A DNA stretch of 64,000 bases from Anticarsia gemmatalis (Eukaryota; Arthropoda; Insecta; Lepidoptera; Erebidae): NCBI RefSeq assembly GCF_050436995.1, contig NC_134769.1, positions 7,725,001 through 7,789,000 on the forward strand, given 5' to 3'. Positions 23,191 through 35,341 of this stretch are shown piece after piece (position 1 is the stretch's first letter; every line of letters begins with the position of its first letter). A program made the position numbers and the translations under genes. The notes beneath the pieces were generated by a model, which was given only the letters and a program-made list of their open reading frames with translations, made no database searches and was not told the DNA's origin.

Positions 23191-23463
23191 TGCACGTTTG
23201 GCGTAGTGGTTTAAGTGTTAGTTTCGCCGCAATAACCGTAGCGCTGCGTGTGGTGGGTTCGAATCCCACCCGGGGCATCCGGGTCAAATATTTGTGTGAT
23301 GAGCACGAGTATCTCTTCTGAGCCTGGTTGTTAATGTATCTATATAAGTATGTATTTAAGAGTATATAAGTATGTTTGTCAGTTATTTGGCTACCATAGC
23401 ACAAGCTCTACTTAGTTTGGAATTAAATGACCGCGTGTGAGTTGTCCAATAATATTTATTTAA
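23191..23463 (+). mobile_element. tRNA-derived SINE (family B)
   Basis: The A box TGGCGTAGTGG is at 23199-23209 and the B box GGTTCGAATCC at 23256-23266. A distinct body follows (GGCATCCGGGTCAAATATTT, TGAGCACGAGTATCTCTTCT, CTCTACTTAGTTTGGAATTA) and then GTTGTCCAATAATATTTATT. The body differs from family A and matches a common moth SINE as I recall it. Both boxes are intact, so internal promoter function is possible. Confidence 0.8.
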
Positions 23464-24156
23464 CTAAAATCGATCTGCGAATAAGATCAGTGTTGCGTAT
23501 GACAGCACCAATTTTCTCGATGACCTCTCCCGCCGAAGGGGACCGAGCTCATCGAAGCAGTTTAATAAACTCTCGGTCTTGACCCAGTGATGCTAATATT
23601 ATGTATATAGTTTTACTCGTAATTATATTTTTGATTCATTACTTTATGATCAAAGTTTCACTCGCGAAATTCGAAGGCTGTTTTTTTTATAACGGTGTTT
23701 ATTATTTTAGTGGTTCAACCATAATAACTCTATCGGATAGTATTATTTAGAAAGCCCACTTTAAACTATAGGGACTAAACTTTATTGTAATTCATAATTC
23801 ATTATGTAGATGATAATAGGTAGGCTTTATTTTGTGTAGCTGTAATTACGTATGCCTGTAAAGCCCAGCTAAATGACTCACGTAGGGTTAACGTTAGGCA
23901 GGCTGCTGGTAGAAAAGTAATCAGTCAAACTTCTTTACAGCATGTATTTTAGAAAGAAACCTTGTTATGTCGACCACACTTAATGTTGAATAAGGACAAG
24001 ACAAAGAAGACAAAAAAAAAACAATCGCAGCAATTAAGGATCTAGAAAACAATAAAAAAAATCTATCATAAAAATAAAAGCGCACAATGACGTCACAACT
24101 CAGTACAATCGTAAATAACTTTTATAAGTTATTGAATGGAACCTTCACCTTAAAGA
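23464..24156. other. Mostly unassigned DNA
   Basis: A GC-richer segment (CTCTCCCGCCGAAGGGGACC near 23525) stands out but matches nothing I know. Confidence 0.35.
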
Positions 24157-24250
24157 AACCGGGCCAGTTGCCGGCGCGGGCGCAGTCGGTGCACGCTACA
24201 CTTGTTTTGTGCGATCAATGGCGCGTGCGGCTCTGTTATCGTATACGATG
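24157..24250. promoter_or_regulatory. CpG-rich islet with GCGATCAAT
   Basis: ACCGGGCCAGTTGCCGGCGC, GGGCGCAGTCGGTGCACGC and GTGCGATCAATGGCGCGTGC make this one of the most CpG-dense patches. GGCGCAGTCGGTG is initiator-like, but no donor follows closely. Confidence 0.35.
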
Positions 24251-24365
24251 CATTACTGATACTATGAACATTGAACAGACATTTTGAACGTCCTTTTGAA
24301 TCGTGAACATATTTGAAGAGTATTGTGTATTTTGGGCATGTGTGAAACGTATCACAACATATATA

Positions 24366-24550
24366 TTTTAAAATAAAATCTCTTCACTTCGTCTGTCTGT
24401 GTGTTCGCAACAAAAACGAAATCTACGAATTCTACTAAACGATTTTTTATGCAGCTTTCATAAGGATAAATAAGGATTCCCAAAGAATTTTTTAGTGTAT
24501 AATATCTTAACGTTAACTTAGTGGAATCCGTGCGTAGCCGGCAGTAGAGG
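24366..24550 (+). mobile_element. Degenerate Helitron-like element
   Basis: ACTTCGTCTGTCTGTGTG, ACTAAACGATTTTTTATGC and CCGTGCGTAGCCGGCAG follow the order of the family at 198 (CTGTCTG, ACTACGCAACGG, GCGAAGCCG). The terminal CTAG is lost. Confidence 0.45.
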
Positions 24551-24942
24551 ATTAAAATAATATAATGATTTCAAGCAGCGGAACAACATTTTCATATTCA
24601 TCATTACTTTTGCTTTTATACTGAACACAAAGATGATAATTAATTTGTCAACAGGGAAATATAAATTTTGATACTTTACCGGTTAAGGTAACCTTTGACA
24701 AGGGAGACTTAAACACAAAACAATGTTGTTTACTAGCGGTAATGACACAAAATAACCTCAGTTATTTATTTCTACATTAAGCGCATAATTATGACAACTC
24801 GAATTTTTTACATCGTTCCCACAGCCTTCTTTGACAACGAAATTATTTGACGCAACGCAAAAAAATCGTCCGAAATTTTTCAATTTCGTAATAAACATTG
24901 TATTGACCTTTAAATTCATTAAATTTTATTACGGCGACATCC

Positions 24943-24968
24943 GTCACGTCATTATTTCCGGACGTGAC
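24943..24968. promoter_or_regulatory. Inverted GTCACGTC/GACGTGAC pair
   Basis: Perfect 8-bp arms 10 nt apart each carry a CRE-like ACGTC/GACGT core. It could be a paired bZIP or bHLH site. This is motif-level evidence only. Confidence 0.3.
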
Positions 24969-25329
24969 AATGGTGCTAAAATCGTTTGAACTGAACGGTT
25001 GTGAGTCAGTGTTGGCTATCGTAATATTTAACTGTTGTCTTATTACGGGTGTTATTATTAAACCGTTCTAATTTGTAGCAGAATGACTGTGCACAAATTG
25101 TTTTCTAAATATATAGTTGTGAATGATGATGTGTATCTTGAATAGATATTGAATAAGCAGCATGGTGATGAATTAGAGAAGGACAATAGTGTACTTTAAT
25201 CGCTGTTAATCTAGATAAAAATTATAATTTAAGAGGAAATTTTACTTTATATATATCAGCATAATATATAAATGAAAGTAGGAACAGCACCTAATTAGTG
25301 CAAGAAAATAATAGTGGTAGTGTAGTCAG

Positions 25330-25480
25330 ATAGACAGTCGCTTCGTGTAGTATACAGGTAATCAGCTGGATCCAGTGAGACTGGAAGCCGACTCTAACAT
25401 AATTGGAGGAAAGGCTAAGCTCATCATCAGCCTAGCCTTTCTCCCAATCATGTTAGAGTCGGCTTCCAGTGTGAAATCGT
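25330..25480. repeat. Two inverted copies of the GTCGGCTTCCAG repeat
   Basis: The left copy (minus strand, about 25330-25421) and right copy (plus strand, about 25428-25472) both carry GTTAGAGTCGGCTTCCAGT and GCCTAGCCTTT-type sequence, so they form a hairpin of about 42-bp arms. A third copy is at 56937. This is an abundant moth interspersed repeat. Its transposon class is not visible here. Confidence 0.7.
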
Positions 25481-25510
25481 TACTTATCTTATTGAAATAT
25501 AGTAGAAACA

Positions 25511-25615
25511 TTAACCCCCGGTTTCTGAAGAACATTTAGCGGTAGTTTATCTATTCTATAGTGTCAGAACTCATATAAAAAAAAACGTTAATTAATAAAT
25601 GAAACCCGGGGGTAA
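25511..25615. mobile_element. Fold-back MITE, copy 2
   Basis: TTAACCCCCGGTTTCTGAAG, AACATTTAGCGGTAGTTTAT, CTATTCTATAG and ACTCATATAAAA match the left arm and loop of 10904. The right arm is mostly replaced and retains only GAAACCCGGGGGTAA. Confidence 0.75.
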
Positions 25616-26005
25616 ATCAATTTCATATACTAGAGCATGAACCAGGACCAATAATCTTGACATTTGTTTGACAACATAATCGTCATTTGCAGCTGTACAA
25701 TACACGTAGGTGTAGTCACGATGCGAACATGTGTATGACCTACAGACATTTGCGTGCCGATGGGATGATTACAATTTACATACGTAATGTTTACGGTTCG
25801 GGGAATTTTGGAGATGTTTTTTGAAAACATAAAACATAACGAACAAGTTTAAAAGATCCACGATAAATAATAATGAGTTATCGGATTACCTAGTTATCAT
25901 GAAGAAAGTATCTTCGATATTTAGTCCTAGTGGATTACATAAGGGAAATATGACAAGACGGAGATAGAGACGAAATATGAAAACGTTGTTAAAACAAATC
26001 AATTT

Positions 26006-26185
26006 ACAGCAGTGGCTTAGTTTTGGCTGTAGCTTAAACGCCTGATGATCAAGAGGCTTGAGGTTCGACCCTCAAATCAGGCTAATTTCTACAGGACTTC
26101 GCCTAAGCTTGGAAACAAGCCCAGTAAACGGTAATCTCGACACTATTACATAGGACTAATATTGTTACTCGAGACATCGCAGGTG
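26006..26185 (+). mobile_element. tRNA-derived SINE (third family), decayed
   Basis: GCAGTGGCTTAGTTTTGGC (A-box-like), GAGGTTCGACCCTCAAATC (B-box-like), ACAAGCCCAGTAAACGGTAA and CTATTACATAGGACTAAT follow the layout of a moth SINE. The block ACTATTACATAGGACTAAT matches the region near 4248. Confidence 0.6.
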
Positions 26186-26756
26186 TATTTCATACAGCTT
26201 TATAAATTTAAAAAATCAAGCAGTCCAAAATGTATACCCATTATTGTAAAATATATAAACGCACACGTTCAGCAATGTTTGTATATCGACACTTCATTAT
26301 CTAATGCAATTAAGATAACAAATACAAAATAATAGAAAAAAATATACACGCAGGGGGTAAAGGTGACGATAAACTACATAACAACACATTTATACATAAA
26401 ACCAATGAAATAATCAAACAAATCTACGCACTTCATGATGTCATATCAGTACACGTTGTTAATGAAACCTAATAATTAGCGATATCTACGAAACGATGGT
26501 ATCCAAACGAAATACTGCATTGCGTTTGATATGATAAACTGATGAATTATCACGATTAAAGAATTGTAATATTATGATAGTATTATTACTTAATAAGCTA
26601 TTTTTAAAGATCGGGTAATCATAAAAAATTAAAACCGTAAGATTTTTCAATAACAGGTGACTGCAGACATAGTGTTAGAATAAAACGTGTCAAAAAATTG
26701 AAAATCAATCAAATTTAAAGTTAAAGTTTATCAATGAATAAAATAAAGAAATTTAG

Positions 26757-26930
26757 GGCCCGGTTTCCTCCCGTAGTGAGGGAGTGTTTAGGCCTTAAAT
26801 TTACCATACAGGCATAGCGCGGGTTGGTTCTTTGATTTCCTTCAAGATACGTATAAAGATACTTTCAGGCATGCTTGGTTTCATCACGATGTTTTCCTTC
26901 ACCGTTTGAACAAGCTTAATGGGCATGGTT
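26757..26930 (-). mobile_element. LINE 3' fragment, longer copy
   Basis: CTCCCGTAGTGAGGGAGTG, TTTAGGCCTTAAATTTACC, TTTCAGGCATGCTTGGTTTC and CACGATGTTTTCCTTCACC are successive landmarks of the reverse strand of the same LINE end. It shows that the CACGATGTTTTCCTTCACCG block belongs to this family. Confidence 0.65.
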
Positions 26931-29365
26931 AAAAAATTAAAACCAAAAAAATATTTGACCAATATCTATCAACAAGAGTACCTAAATAAGCAGAAGAACT
27001 CAAGTAGTTAAGAGCCGACAGGTTATCTATTAAAATAATTTATGTACATAACATGTAATATTAATCAGAGCTGATACTGACCAGACTTCGAAGTATGAGA
27101 GAAAACAAACACAAGTGTTAGTTTGAAGTAATTTTGTATAATATGTGAAAACTGTGAATCATATAGAAGAATATCTGGAAGGTATTGTGAAATCTATAGA
27201 TAACTCTCTTTACAAAAGTGTTGAAATATTACTATCACAGTCTGCGATCTTTTCACTTTATTATATTTCTGGAAGAATGGCTGTATCAGATGTCATATTA
27301 TGATAAACTACTTCCTGCCTACTGCTTTCTTCACGTGTAAACAACCTAGGAGTAAAAAGTATCTTATGTCTTAATCCAGGCTATGAACTATCTATGTGCA
27401 AAATGTATTCAGTAGTTTTTGATTGAAGGCTTAATAAACTCCTCACAAAATGTTGCGTTTATAATATTTGTGTGATTGTATTCAGTACCTTACGATACCT
27501 AGATAACTTTGTATTCATCAACAATCATAAATAGTTTTTGTTACATCATACAATCTTCATACAATCACAATGTTTTTCTTGAATTATTAGTGTTTAATAT
27601 GTACATATTCCTATCCTTTTTTGCGCTTAAAGCAAACCTGTAAATCCGGTCTATTATAGTCCTAGCTGGAAGTTCTACTCACGTACACTTTGTAATATTA
27701 AAATCACGTAAACGTTGCCATGGAAAACATATAATAAAATAAAGATATATTAAAAATCATACAGAAAGATCTGTATGGATAAAATGTTGATTAAATTGGG
27801 TAAGCGAAGTGACAAAAGTAACACTTCAATTATCAATAATCTTAAAAGGAGTGTTACTCAGAAATGATAATATTTGGAACAGAACATCAATACGTGTATA
27901 TTATCCATTTGTTTTACGTATTTGATTATTAAGTTACCTATATAAATACACACTAAAGTATTCAGCTATATAAGAATGTTTTAGATCCCAGGATTTGGGC
28001 AAGTATTTTATAATGGACCTAGGTTGTTGCCTTGCGTGACTTTCTCCGTTTCTGAAATATTGACGTAATAAAGAAACTCAAGTTCTCATAGCGTGTTTTA
28101 TTACATTCAAACTGGAAGTCTTTTGCGACTTTTATCTTAGATCTGCGTTACCGGTTGCAGATTTTAACATTTTAGTATGCGAGACACACTCAATTGCATC
28201 TGTAAAATCGCAATTTACGAAACTGGGTTTCCATGACCCAAATATTGGCAGGAAAAATTACAGGGTGAAACTAACGACTATTATAATAAATATAAGATTA
28301 TTCCGCAATATTTCAAGCTTTGTAAAGGTTTATCTGGATTAATTTGCATTCCAAGTTAATAAAAGAAACAGGTACAACGAGGATATTCTCTGTCAAAACT
28401 TTACTTGAATATAAAGTTTATTTCGTAATATTTCGCACTAACGTTGCACAATAATAATAAACATACTTAAAGCATATAAGTTTCTAAACGTTGACATTTA
28501 TAATCACCAGACAATCGGTACTACATAGCTATTAGAAATATGATCATGCAAATTAAAAATGCGCCACAAATTGTTGATAAACAAACAAGTAACCGCAGCG
28601 AATTAAATGAAGACAAATCTTTGATAAGAAAGAGCTTGTTCAAGGAAGTTTTTTGCTAAAGTAAAAATCAACAGAAATCCGTCATTGGGTAAAGGTCACG
28701 TCATAATCTCGAGTGCAAAAAACTGATATAATTGTTTGACTGATTTGGTATTGAAGTGGGTCCAATGGTTGTGCTAAATGACCCCAATGGCCTTGAACGC
28801 TGAAAAGTGGTCGAGAGTACTATAAAAAGTCTTGCAAACTTCGTAAATATAGTAGACTGGTATCAAACTCTGCTGACACTGTGTGAACTTAACAAAATAA
28901 AGAATAAACAAAAATATATGAAAGCCGTCTGTTTAGAAATATCTCAATGAATAAAATTAATAATATTTTAATGTACCTAACGAATTAATTTTAACGTTAT
29001 ACTAATTATAACTACCTATTATATGTTAAAATTTCATTCATAACAAACTTAATGTTTAACGTAAATACGAAATTAGCATTTACAAGTTATATTTTATTAT
29101 TTACACATCAACTTAAAATTTACCGTTATCTCCATTTCCGTAAACTAATAACCTGATTAATCTAAATATTTTCTACAGTACACTAAATTAACATTATAAC
29201 CGAAGTAGATTTGTTCTAAGTAAAAACAGCCACCCTTGACCTGCTACGATTAGATTTTAAACAGAATATCGATTAAAGTATTGCCGATTATTAAGTAAAA
29301 ATACTGCTTTAAGATCTAAACTTAATGGCAATAAAAACCAGAATTACAATCTAGCATTTGCAGTT
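26931..29365. other. Long AT-rich stretch, nothing recognised
   Basis: Apart from a small hairpin (CATACAGA/TCTGTATG near 27755) I see no repeats, splice-flanked frames or CpG islets. Confidence 0.4.
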
Positions 29366-29555
29366 CAGCTCACTGGTCGATATACGAACTGCAGGTTAAG
29401 CAACCCTTGGCTAGTCGTTCCATAGATGGGTGACCGCATATACTATTTAAACTGAGCTTTTCCGTGCTTTGGAGGGTACGTTTAAAGTAGGTCCCGCTTA
29501 TTGTCAACTAAGATAAGGCTTCTTTCTTGAACAACTTTAACACTAGGTTATATTA
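29366..29555 (+). mobile_element. 5S-rRNA-derived SINE (SINE3-like), clearest copy
   Basis: GGTTAAGCAACC (about 29394) and GATGGGTGACCGC (29425-29437) are nearly identical to the conserved 3' half of animal 5S rRNA. The body CGTGCTTTGGAGGGTACG, GTAGGTCCCGC and the tail CTTGAACAACTTTAACACTA then GGTTA follow. Similar tails recur in the tandem array at 42724. Confidence 0.8.
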
Positions 29556-29675
29556 TATCCACAAATAATTGTTTCGGGTCTGGTTGTACTTTGTGTCCGT
29601 TGTTTGTATGTTTGTAAAAGCGCCAGCGACACAAGAGCAATTCTTAGTGCGGGAGTTGTCTTTTTAAAAAAAAAT
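29556..29675 (+). mobile_element. SINE family A, 3' half, fused to a SINE3 tail
   Basis: ATCCACAAATAATTG through GACACAAGAGCAATTCTTAG and GCGGGAGTTGTC, then an A run, form a clean 3' half that starts right where the SINE3 ends. Confidence 0.8.
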
Positions 29676-30192
29676 TTGCAAAAGTGTAATGAACCCACTG
29701 ATAAAATGTTCTCTGCCAATACTGATAATGTTTGCAACTATGACGTGTATACGCCCACTGAACGCTGACAGAGCGACATCAGCTGGGACGACTGACGTGT
29801 AGGGGCGTCGATAGATAATAGTGTACTACAAATGAGTGATACTGAAGCAAATAATTAAGAACTAGAATGTTATGATACTGAATGAAATAACTATGTTGGG
29901 AGACCTATGATAAATTGTATTTTTTGGATATATTTGCTAACAAAGATTAATTAAAAGAAAGATGGAAGATTGTCGAAACATCTGGTAACAAATAAGGTAT
30001 CGTAACCTAAAAATTTGGACCACGTTGAAAACCCATTTAGCAGATTAATATTATGATGACAGAAAATAGAAAATGTTGTGCTTTCTTTCAAAATAAGGAA
30101 AGGAAACTAAAAAAATAGACCACACGCAAATAAACAAATGTTTTTTTGCCCTTTGAGTGATCTTATGATAAAAATATATATAAAATCACAAA
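29676..30192. other. Unassigned DNA
   Basis: No gene or repeat is recognised, apart from a GC-richer patch (GACGACTGACGTGTAGGGGC) near 29788. Confidence 0.35.
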
Positions 30193-30454
30193 TCTATACT
30201 AATATAATAAAGCTGAAGAGTTTGTTTGTTTGTTTGATTGTTTGTTTGAACGCGCTAATCTCAGGAACTACTGGTCCGATTTGAAAAATTATTTCAGTGT
30301 TAGATAGCCCATTTATCGAGGAAGGCTATAGGCTATATATCATCACGCTACGACCATTAGGAGCGGAGTAGTAACGAAAAATGTAACAAAAACGGGGAAA
30401 ATTTTGACCCATTCTCTCTTAAGTGACGCAAGCGAAGTCGCGCGGGTCAGCTAG
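30193..30454 (+). mobile_element. Helitron-like element, family A, full length
   Basis: It starts TCTATACTAATATAATAAAG after A and has the body GAACGCGCTAATCTCAGGAA, CTACTGGTCCGATTTG and CTATAGGCTATATATCATCA. It ends in a CGCAAGCGAAGTCGCG stem, then GGGTCAG and CTAG before T. TC..CTAG termini, insertion between A and T and a subterminal hairpin are Helitron hallmarks. At 262 bp with no ORF it is non-autonomous. Confidence 0.8.
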
Positions 30455-31894
30455 TATGTTATAATTAGAGTACGAATATGCTTATCTTAATGAGGCATAG
30501 TAATATCGTGTTTGAAGCAATTATATCAATAATTGTATGTTGTACTAGACATAACATTTTGGTTATACGAAGAAAAACACAATGAGGCAGGGCTTTTAAA
30601 CTATCTGAAATCGTAACTTAACTATAGATACCCCTTATTAAATACATTTCATTATAAATACTGTAAAATGTTTAAGAGCTCTATTAGATAAATTGATTGA
30701 AGAGAATAGTAAATAACATCTCGGGCTATGCCTACCCTAAGAGGCGAGGCTGTAGCTCTAATAAGACATTTTTAAGATTCAAGTAAGGTACCCACTACTT
30801 GATATTTTAGTCTTGTCATTGCGGTCACTAAGACTAAGGTTTATCCTGCACAAGTAAGGCGTCACAACAGGTAATAGTTAAATAATTGCATAACGATTGA
30901 GTCAGAGAATGAGCTCTTAAAATGCATTTGGAATGCAAATATTAGAGCATCGAGTCATCACCTACAAATACTCTCATAAACTACATATTCAAGGAACAAG
31001 TCTATAAAAATAATGACTCAGATTTTGATAAAAAAATCTATAAGAAATGCCATAAAAGAAACGAGTTTAGAATGTTTTAATGTTCAAGTTACTAATAAGC
31101 ATAAAATTTACAAATGCGTTTGCAATGGTAAGCCAGCGCATTGTTAGACAAATTAATAAAAATTGATAATTAATCATCCATACTATAATTAGAAAACGTC
31201 AGTTAAATCACTAACGAAGCTATGATGAAGCCATCAAAGAAATATATATTTTATATTAAATTACCCAACTCGGCGGACCTCTGGGACGTATTTTGGCTCC
31301 ACACCTCTTTTTATGTCCTGAATATATTATAATCATCAGATAAAATCTATTAATAAAAGCAATTACATAACAAAAAACCTCGGCACACAGTCATTGACAT
31401 TAGTACATCCAGTTTGTAATCCTGCTCGTGTTTTCGTCTTTGACAGGTGACAGGTTTAACGGTGGCATGTCAATTGACCGTTATTATTGGGCAAGTATTT
31501 GTTTGTTACATATTACGACCCTGTACAATCTTCTGTTTTGCATATAGATAATAGTTTGAAGTAATCATTAGTCATGTTATATTTCAATCTACTTTATAAC
31601 CTTTCTAGTAGATACCAATGTTGATTATAAGACCCAGTATTTGTAAAAAATTTGCTCTTGAAAACGCTATTGGTAGTATTCTAAATAGTCTATTAACAGT
31701 CATCTTAATCTAGTATTCAAACTTTGTCGTTAAAATAGTCATCGTTGTCACAATGTTATTAAATTTCAACAAAAATGTAGAAAGAGATCAAACGTTGTAA
31801 TAGATTCAAATCAAATTAAAACTCGTCTATTCTCGTTACACATATCAAACAAGTCATTAATTCAACCAATATTTGCAATAAGCAATCTGAGAGA
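30455..31894. other. Unassigned AT-rich DNA
   Basis: No gene or repeat is supported. Confidence 0.4.
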
Positions 31895-32015
31895 TTGCGA
31901 GCCGGTATGTGATTGAGTTTTCTGCAACACGTAACAAACATGGCGGTAACAGATATTCGGCGAAAGCGCACACAAGGACGTGCGTACGCGCAGGTTGTGT
32001 CATTGACGTCCAACT
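31895..32015. promoter_or_regulatory. CpG-rich islet with Pho-like and CRE-like motifs
   Basis: AACATGGCGGTAACAG contains a GCCAT core on the reverse strand. GGCGAAAGCGCACACAAGG, ACGTGCGTACGCGCAGG and CATTGACGTC follow. Open frames on both strands here reflect GC content. It is a candidate enhancer. Confidence 0.35.
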
Positions 32016-32016
32016 C

Positions 32017-33449
32017 GGAATTTTGCTTTTGTAATTCAATAAGGAAAGTTTTGTTAAGGGCTTGTATGCAAGATTTTATTGATAGCATTGTGTTTGTATT
32101 ATTAAATAGCTTGTGAAACTATGTTATATTTTAACTGTTGAGTTAATAATTGCTTGAAATTATTTACTCACATAACACTTGATGTTTCAACTAGATAGTG
32201 TGTCTAAAAATGATGAAATAAATGTTTTAATGACATGTACAGGATGTATCCATTTACAAAGTATAATAACTAAAATAAACGCAAACATCTAACCTCATGT
32301 ACCTGCACTGAATGCAAAAAACACGTGTACATGTTTTTATATCAATACTCAGGGGTAATGACCTCGTATAACAAACATCCTTATAAAAAAGGACATGGCA
32401 TATCGACAACCTAATTATAAGCACTGGAGCAAGAAATTAATCCGTACATTCCCGTCAGCGTAGGATAAGCAGGACGCATAAATCATGTTCAGAGCTACCG
32501 GTCATTTCGTCTCGAGTTCGCTCTATTAACTGGAAACAGTGGTGTCGAATCATGCATGATTGTGACATGATTTACGCTCCTATTGGTCAGAATTTGAAGA
32601 ATTTTGTGCTTAATTTGATGTGTGGGTGCTTGAAAACGAATTCCTAAATTAGGTCTTTAATTTGATCTTGGACCGATCTGGTTTGTTCAGTTTTTTGTTT
32701 TGTCTTCATTGGCTCGTCAATGTTGTTAAAATATCTTATTAATATATACAGCTTAATCAATTAAGCATAGCATTCTATGTTTTTTAGTTATTTCGAGTAG
32801 TATAAAAGTATATAAGAAATCTCTCCACTGTTCGATAAAACATCCGAAATAAAAGACTATTTATTATATCATCGAGCAATCACACTTAATATTTCTGAAA
32901 TCATACAGTACTTTAATCATAAACCTGATGTTTTAACCGCAACCTCATTTACACATCACTTTCTTTTTCATCCTGTGAAAGTTAAACACTTGTATAATAC
33001 GTTTTTATTTGGAAAAAATCTTGGCACTGCAACTCAAAAACTTGAATACAAAAGAAATTGTGTGTATTTTTTTCCTTTTAAGAGCATTACGACAATTGAC
33101 AAAAGCGAAACTATTTTATTCAACAACTGCATTATACAGTTCGTCACAATTTGCATTGACGTTAAGATCTTGATAGGTTATTCACCTGTAAGCCTCTACC
33201 AAATAAACATATTTAAAGTTGTTTTTATTTCATTAGACCATGTTTAGCAAACGTCTATCATTATAATTCTTATACAGCTTTAAATGTGGACTGATTTTTT
33301 TTATTTAAACGTGACAGAGAAGTTGAAATAACATAAAAAAGACACTGTATAAGTAGAACTGCAAGGCTTACAAACATTACATAAATCCCAACTTTTGTAT
33401 TATATTTTCAAAGATGCTTCGGATAAAGAAGACAACGAGTAAGTACTCA
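32017..33449. other. Unassigned AT-rich DNA
   Basis: Only the 14-bp palindrome at 32548 stands out. Confidence 0.4.
32548..32561. promoter_or_regulatory. 14-bp perfect palindrome
   Basis: AATCATGCATGATT is followed by TGTGACATGATT. The ATGCAT core resembles homeodomain or POU-type sites. Function is inferred only. Confidence 0.25.
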
Positions 33450-33548
33450 TACATACATAAAACCACGCCTACTTCCCAAAGGGGTAGAGAGAACGCCACT
33501 TGGTACTAGCTTTACAAACTTCCTATGCTTTACTTTTGTCGTAAGTAG
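33450..33548 (-). mobile_element. RTE-like LINE 3' end
   Basis: CATACATACATAAAACCACG, CCCAAAGGGGTAGAGAGAAC and GCCACTTGGTACTAGC are the reverse strand of the family end seen at 12222. Confidence 0.7.
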
Positions 33549-33582
33549 GTACTGTATGGTATGTAGGTAGCTAAAGACCCAG

Positions 33583-33679
33583 AATAACATATAAGCTACT
33601 TTTTATCCCGGAGTTCCCGAGGGATCGGAAATTACACGGGAAGGGTTTCCACGCGGACGAAGTCACGGGCGGCCTCTAG
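33583..33679 (+). mobile_element. Helitron-like element (family B), 3' fragment
   Basis: CATATAAGCTACTTTTTATC, CCGGAGTTCCC and CACGCGGACGAAGTCACGGG then CGGCCTCTAG|T give the family B 3' end. The 5' part is missing. Compare 41253. Confidence 0.6.
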
Positions 33680-33799
33680 TACAAAGATATATGAAACAAC
33701 GTAATCTACAACTAGATACATAATATTCATAGTATTATTACACAATAAATACGTTCAATCAATAACAATGACAGATGCACATGTCAGTTCAATATTAAT

Positions 33800-33875
33800 T
33801 GTGAGTCGGTTGACGCATGCGCCCGCGCAGCCGTTCGATCGAAAAGCGTCCACAACGATCGTACCGCGAGGATGG
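33800..33875. promoter_or_regulatory. CpG-rich islet
   Basis: GACGCATGCGCCCGCGCAGC, CGTTCGATCGAAAAGCG and ACGATCGTACCGCGAGG form a CpG-dense patch containing several GATC palindromes. Confidence 0.35.
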
Positions 33876-34036
33876 TTATCAAAACCGGTAATGGACAGTT
33901 TGTCAGACATTGTTGTTTATTGTATTACTCATAAACATCTGCTTATATTGTGATTTGATTTTTTAGTATTAAGAGAAGATATTTTCCTCATATGTGGTTT
34001 TCTTTTTAACTATACGACTTGGACGTAGAGTCACCT

Positions 34037-34072
34037 TTGAGACCCTAAGGGCTCTAGAACCTAGGGTCTCCA
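34037..34072. repeat. Short hairpin
   Basis: GAGACCCTA and TAGGGTCTC are perfect 9-bp arms about 14 nt apart. It may be chance. Confidence 0.45.
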
Positions 34073-34121
34073 ATACCACGAAAACAAAAGATTGATTGCA
34101 TTTACTGTAAAGATTTACTCA

Positions 34122-34210
34122 CAGATGTATAGATGTTAATGAATCAAGGGAAGTTTGAAAGGATCGTACCAAATGGCGTTCCTTGTCTTATACCTACGCG
34201 TATGGGAATG
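34122..34210 (+). mobile_element. RTE-like LINE 3' end fragment
   Basis: CAGATGTATAGATGTTAATG, AATCAAGGGAAGTTTGAAAG and GATCGTACCAAATGGCGTTC match the family. The ATG tail is gone. Confidence 0.6.
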
Positions 34211-35341
34211 TATATATTAACTCCAAGAAATCTGCCAATGCCTAAGTTCATATTAAGGGTGACAAATAGACATGGAATGTCCAGTTAATTTGATAAATAT
34301 AGACCGCAAACCTCTCTTTATATTTACCTCATTGTCATTAATGACTTTTGCTCCTGTCGTTTCGATTTACCTATACCAACATAAAAACAACGTGTGCATT
34401 ATAAGATATTCATTATTCAATGTTTTCCTTATATCCAGTTAGTTGTACAAATTAATGCCATATGCGAAATGACCTACAATAAGGACAGTGACTGGATTGG
34501 TACACGTCATTCTAATAAAAAGTGAGAATATAAAAATATTATACACACCTGCAAAGGTTTCATATAGTAAGATATAAGGTGTAATTATAAAAACTGCGTG
34601 TTCTCATCAAATTGTGTCCATGAGAAACTATACTTTTGTACCAAGCAACTACATCAGCTTTGAAATACTTTTCATATCAATTATTGTAGTAAGAGAGAAC
34701 CGACACATTGCGATGTATCCGACTTACTTTTGCTGTATTTGTCATTATATTTTTGGGATGGAGCCGGAATCCAATTCTGACCTTATATCAATACGTGATA
34801 AAATAATATTACGGTATATCCCCCTCACACCAATGATATGCTGTGACATCTTTAAAATGTTATACACAGCCATAATTGCAGATACGCCCAGGAGACGGTG
34901 ACCCGTTCAGTGTGCGGCACGATCAAAGTTACGGTAAAACTTAAGTATCAGTATATCACATAACTTTCAAGTTTTAAGAGGTGTTGTGTCCGGTGCACAT
35001 TAGGTGTCCTTTCACATTTTAAGGTCCTGTGGCATATTTTTGTGGGTCACAGTCGTTCGTGACTTCATGTCTACAACAATCTTGATATTATGCGTGAGAA
35101 CAGTTTTTAGTGTATTCAGTACAGACTTGTAAAGTTATAGTTTTATGTTTCAGGTGTTATTTAAACTCAAATTGATAGCCTTTACTTCTTTACAGCGAGT
35201 AAAGGCCTACTTAATTGATCGTCAATGTAGAACATTTCTCGAGATTACATTTTCTCTCTACTATTAATAGCTATGTTATGATAAAATATGACGTCATTTT
35301 TATAGAATTACAGACTAACATAACATGTAGTCCAACGGACT
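34211..35341. other. Mostly unassigned DNA
   Basis: A 95-codon open frame (34614-34901) ends in a GC-richer patch (ACGCCCAGGAGACGGTGACC). The peptide is Ile/Cys-rich and matches nothing I know. I do not call it a gene. Confidence 0.35.

Noticed and set aside
35148..35160. Second ratchet point TATGTTTCAG|GTGTTA
   Set aside because: The donor half is non-consensus and the pyrimidine tract is weak.
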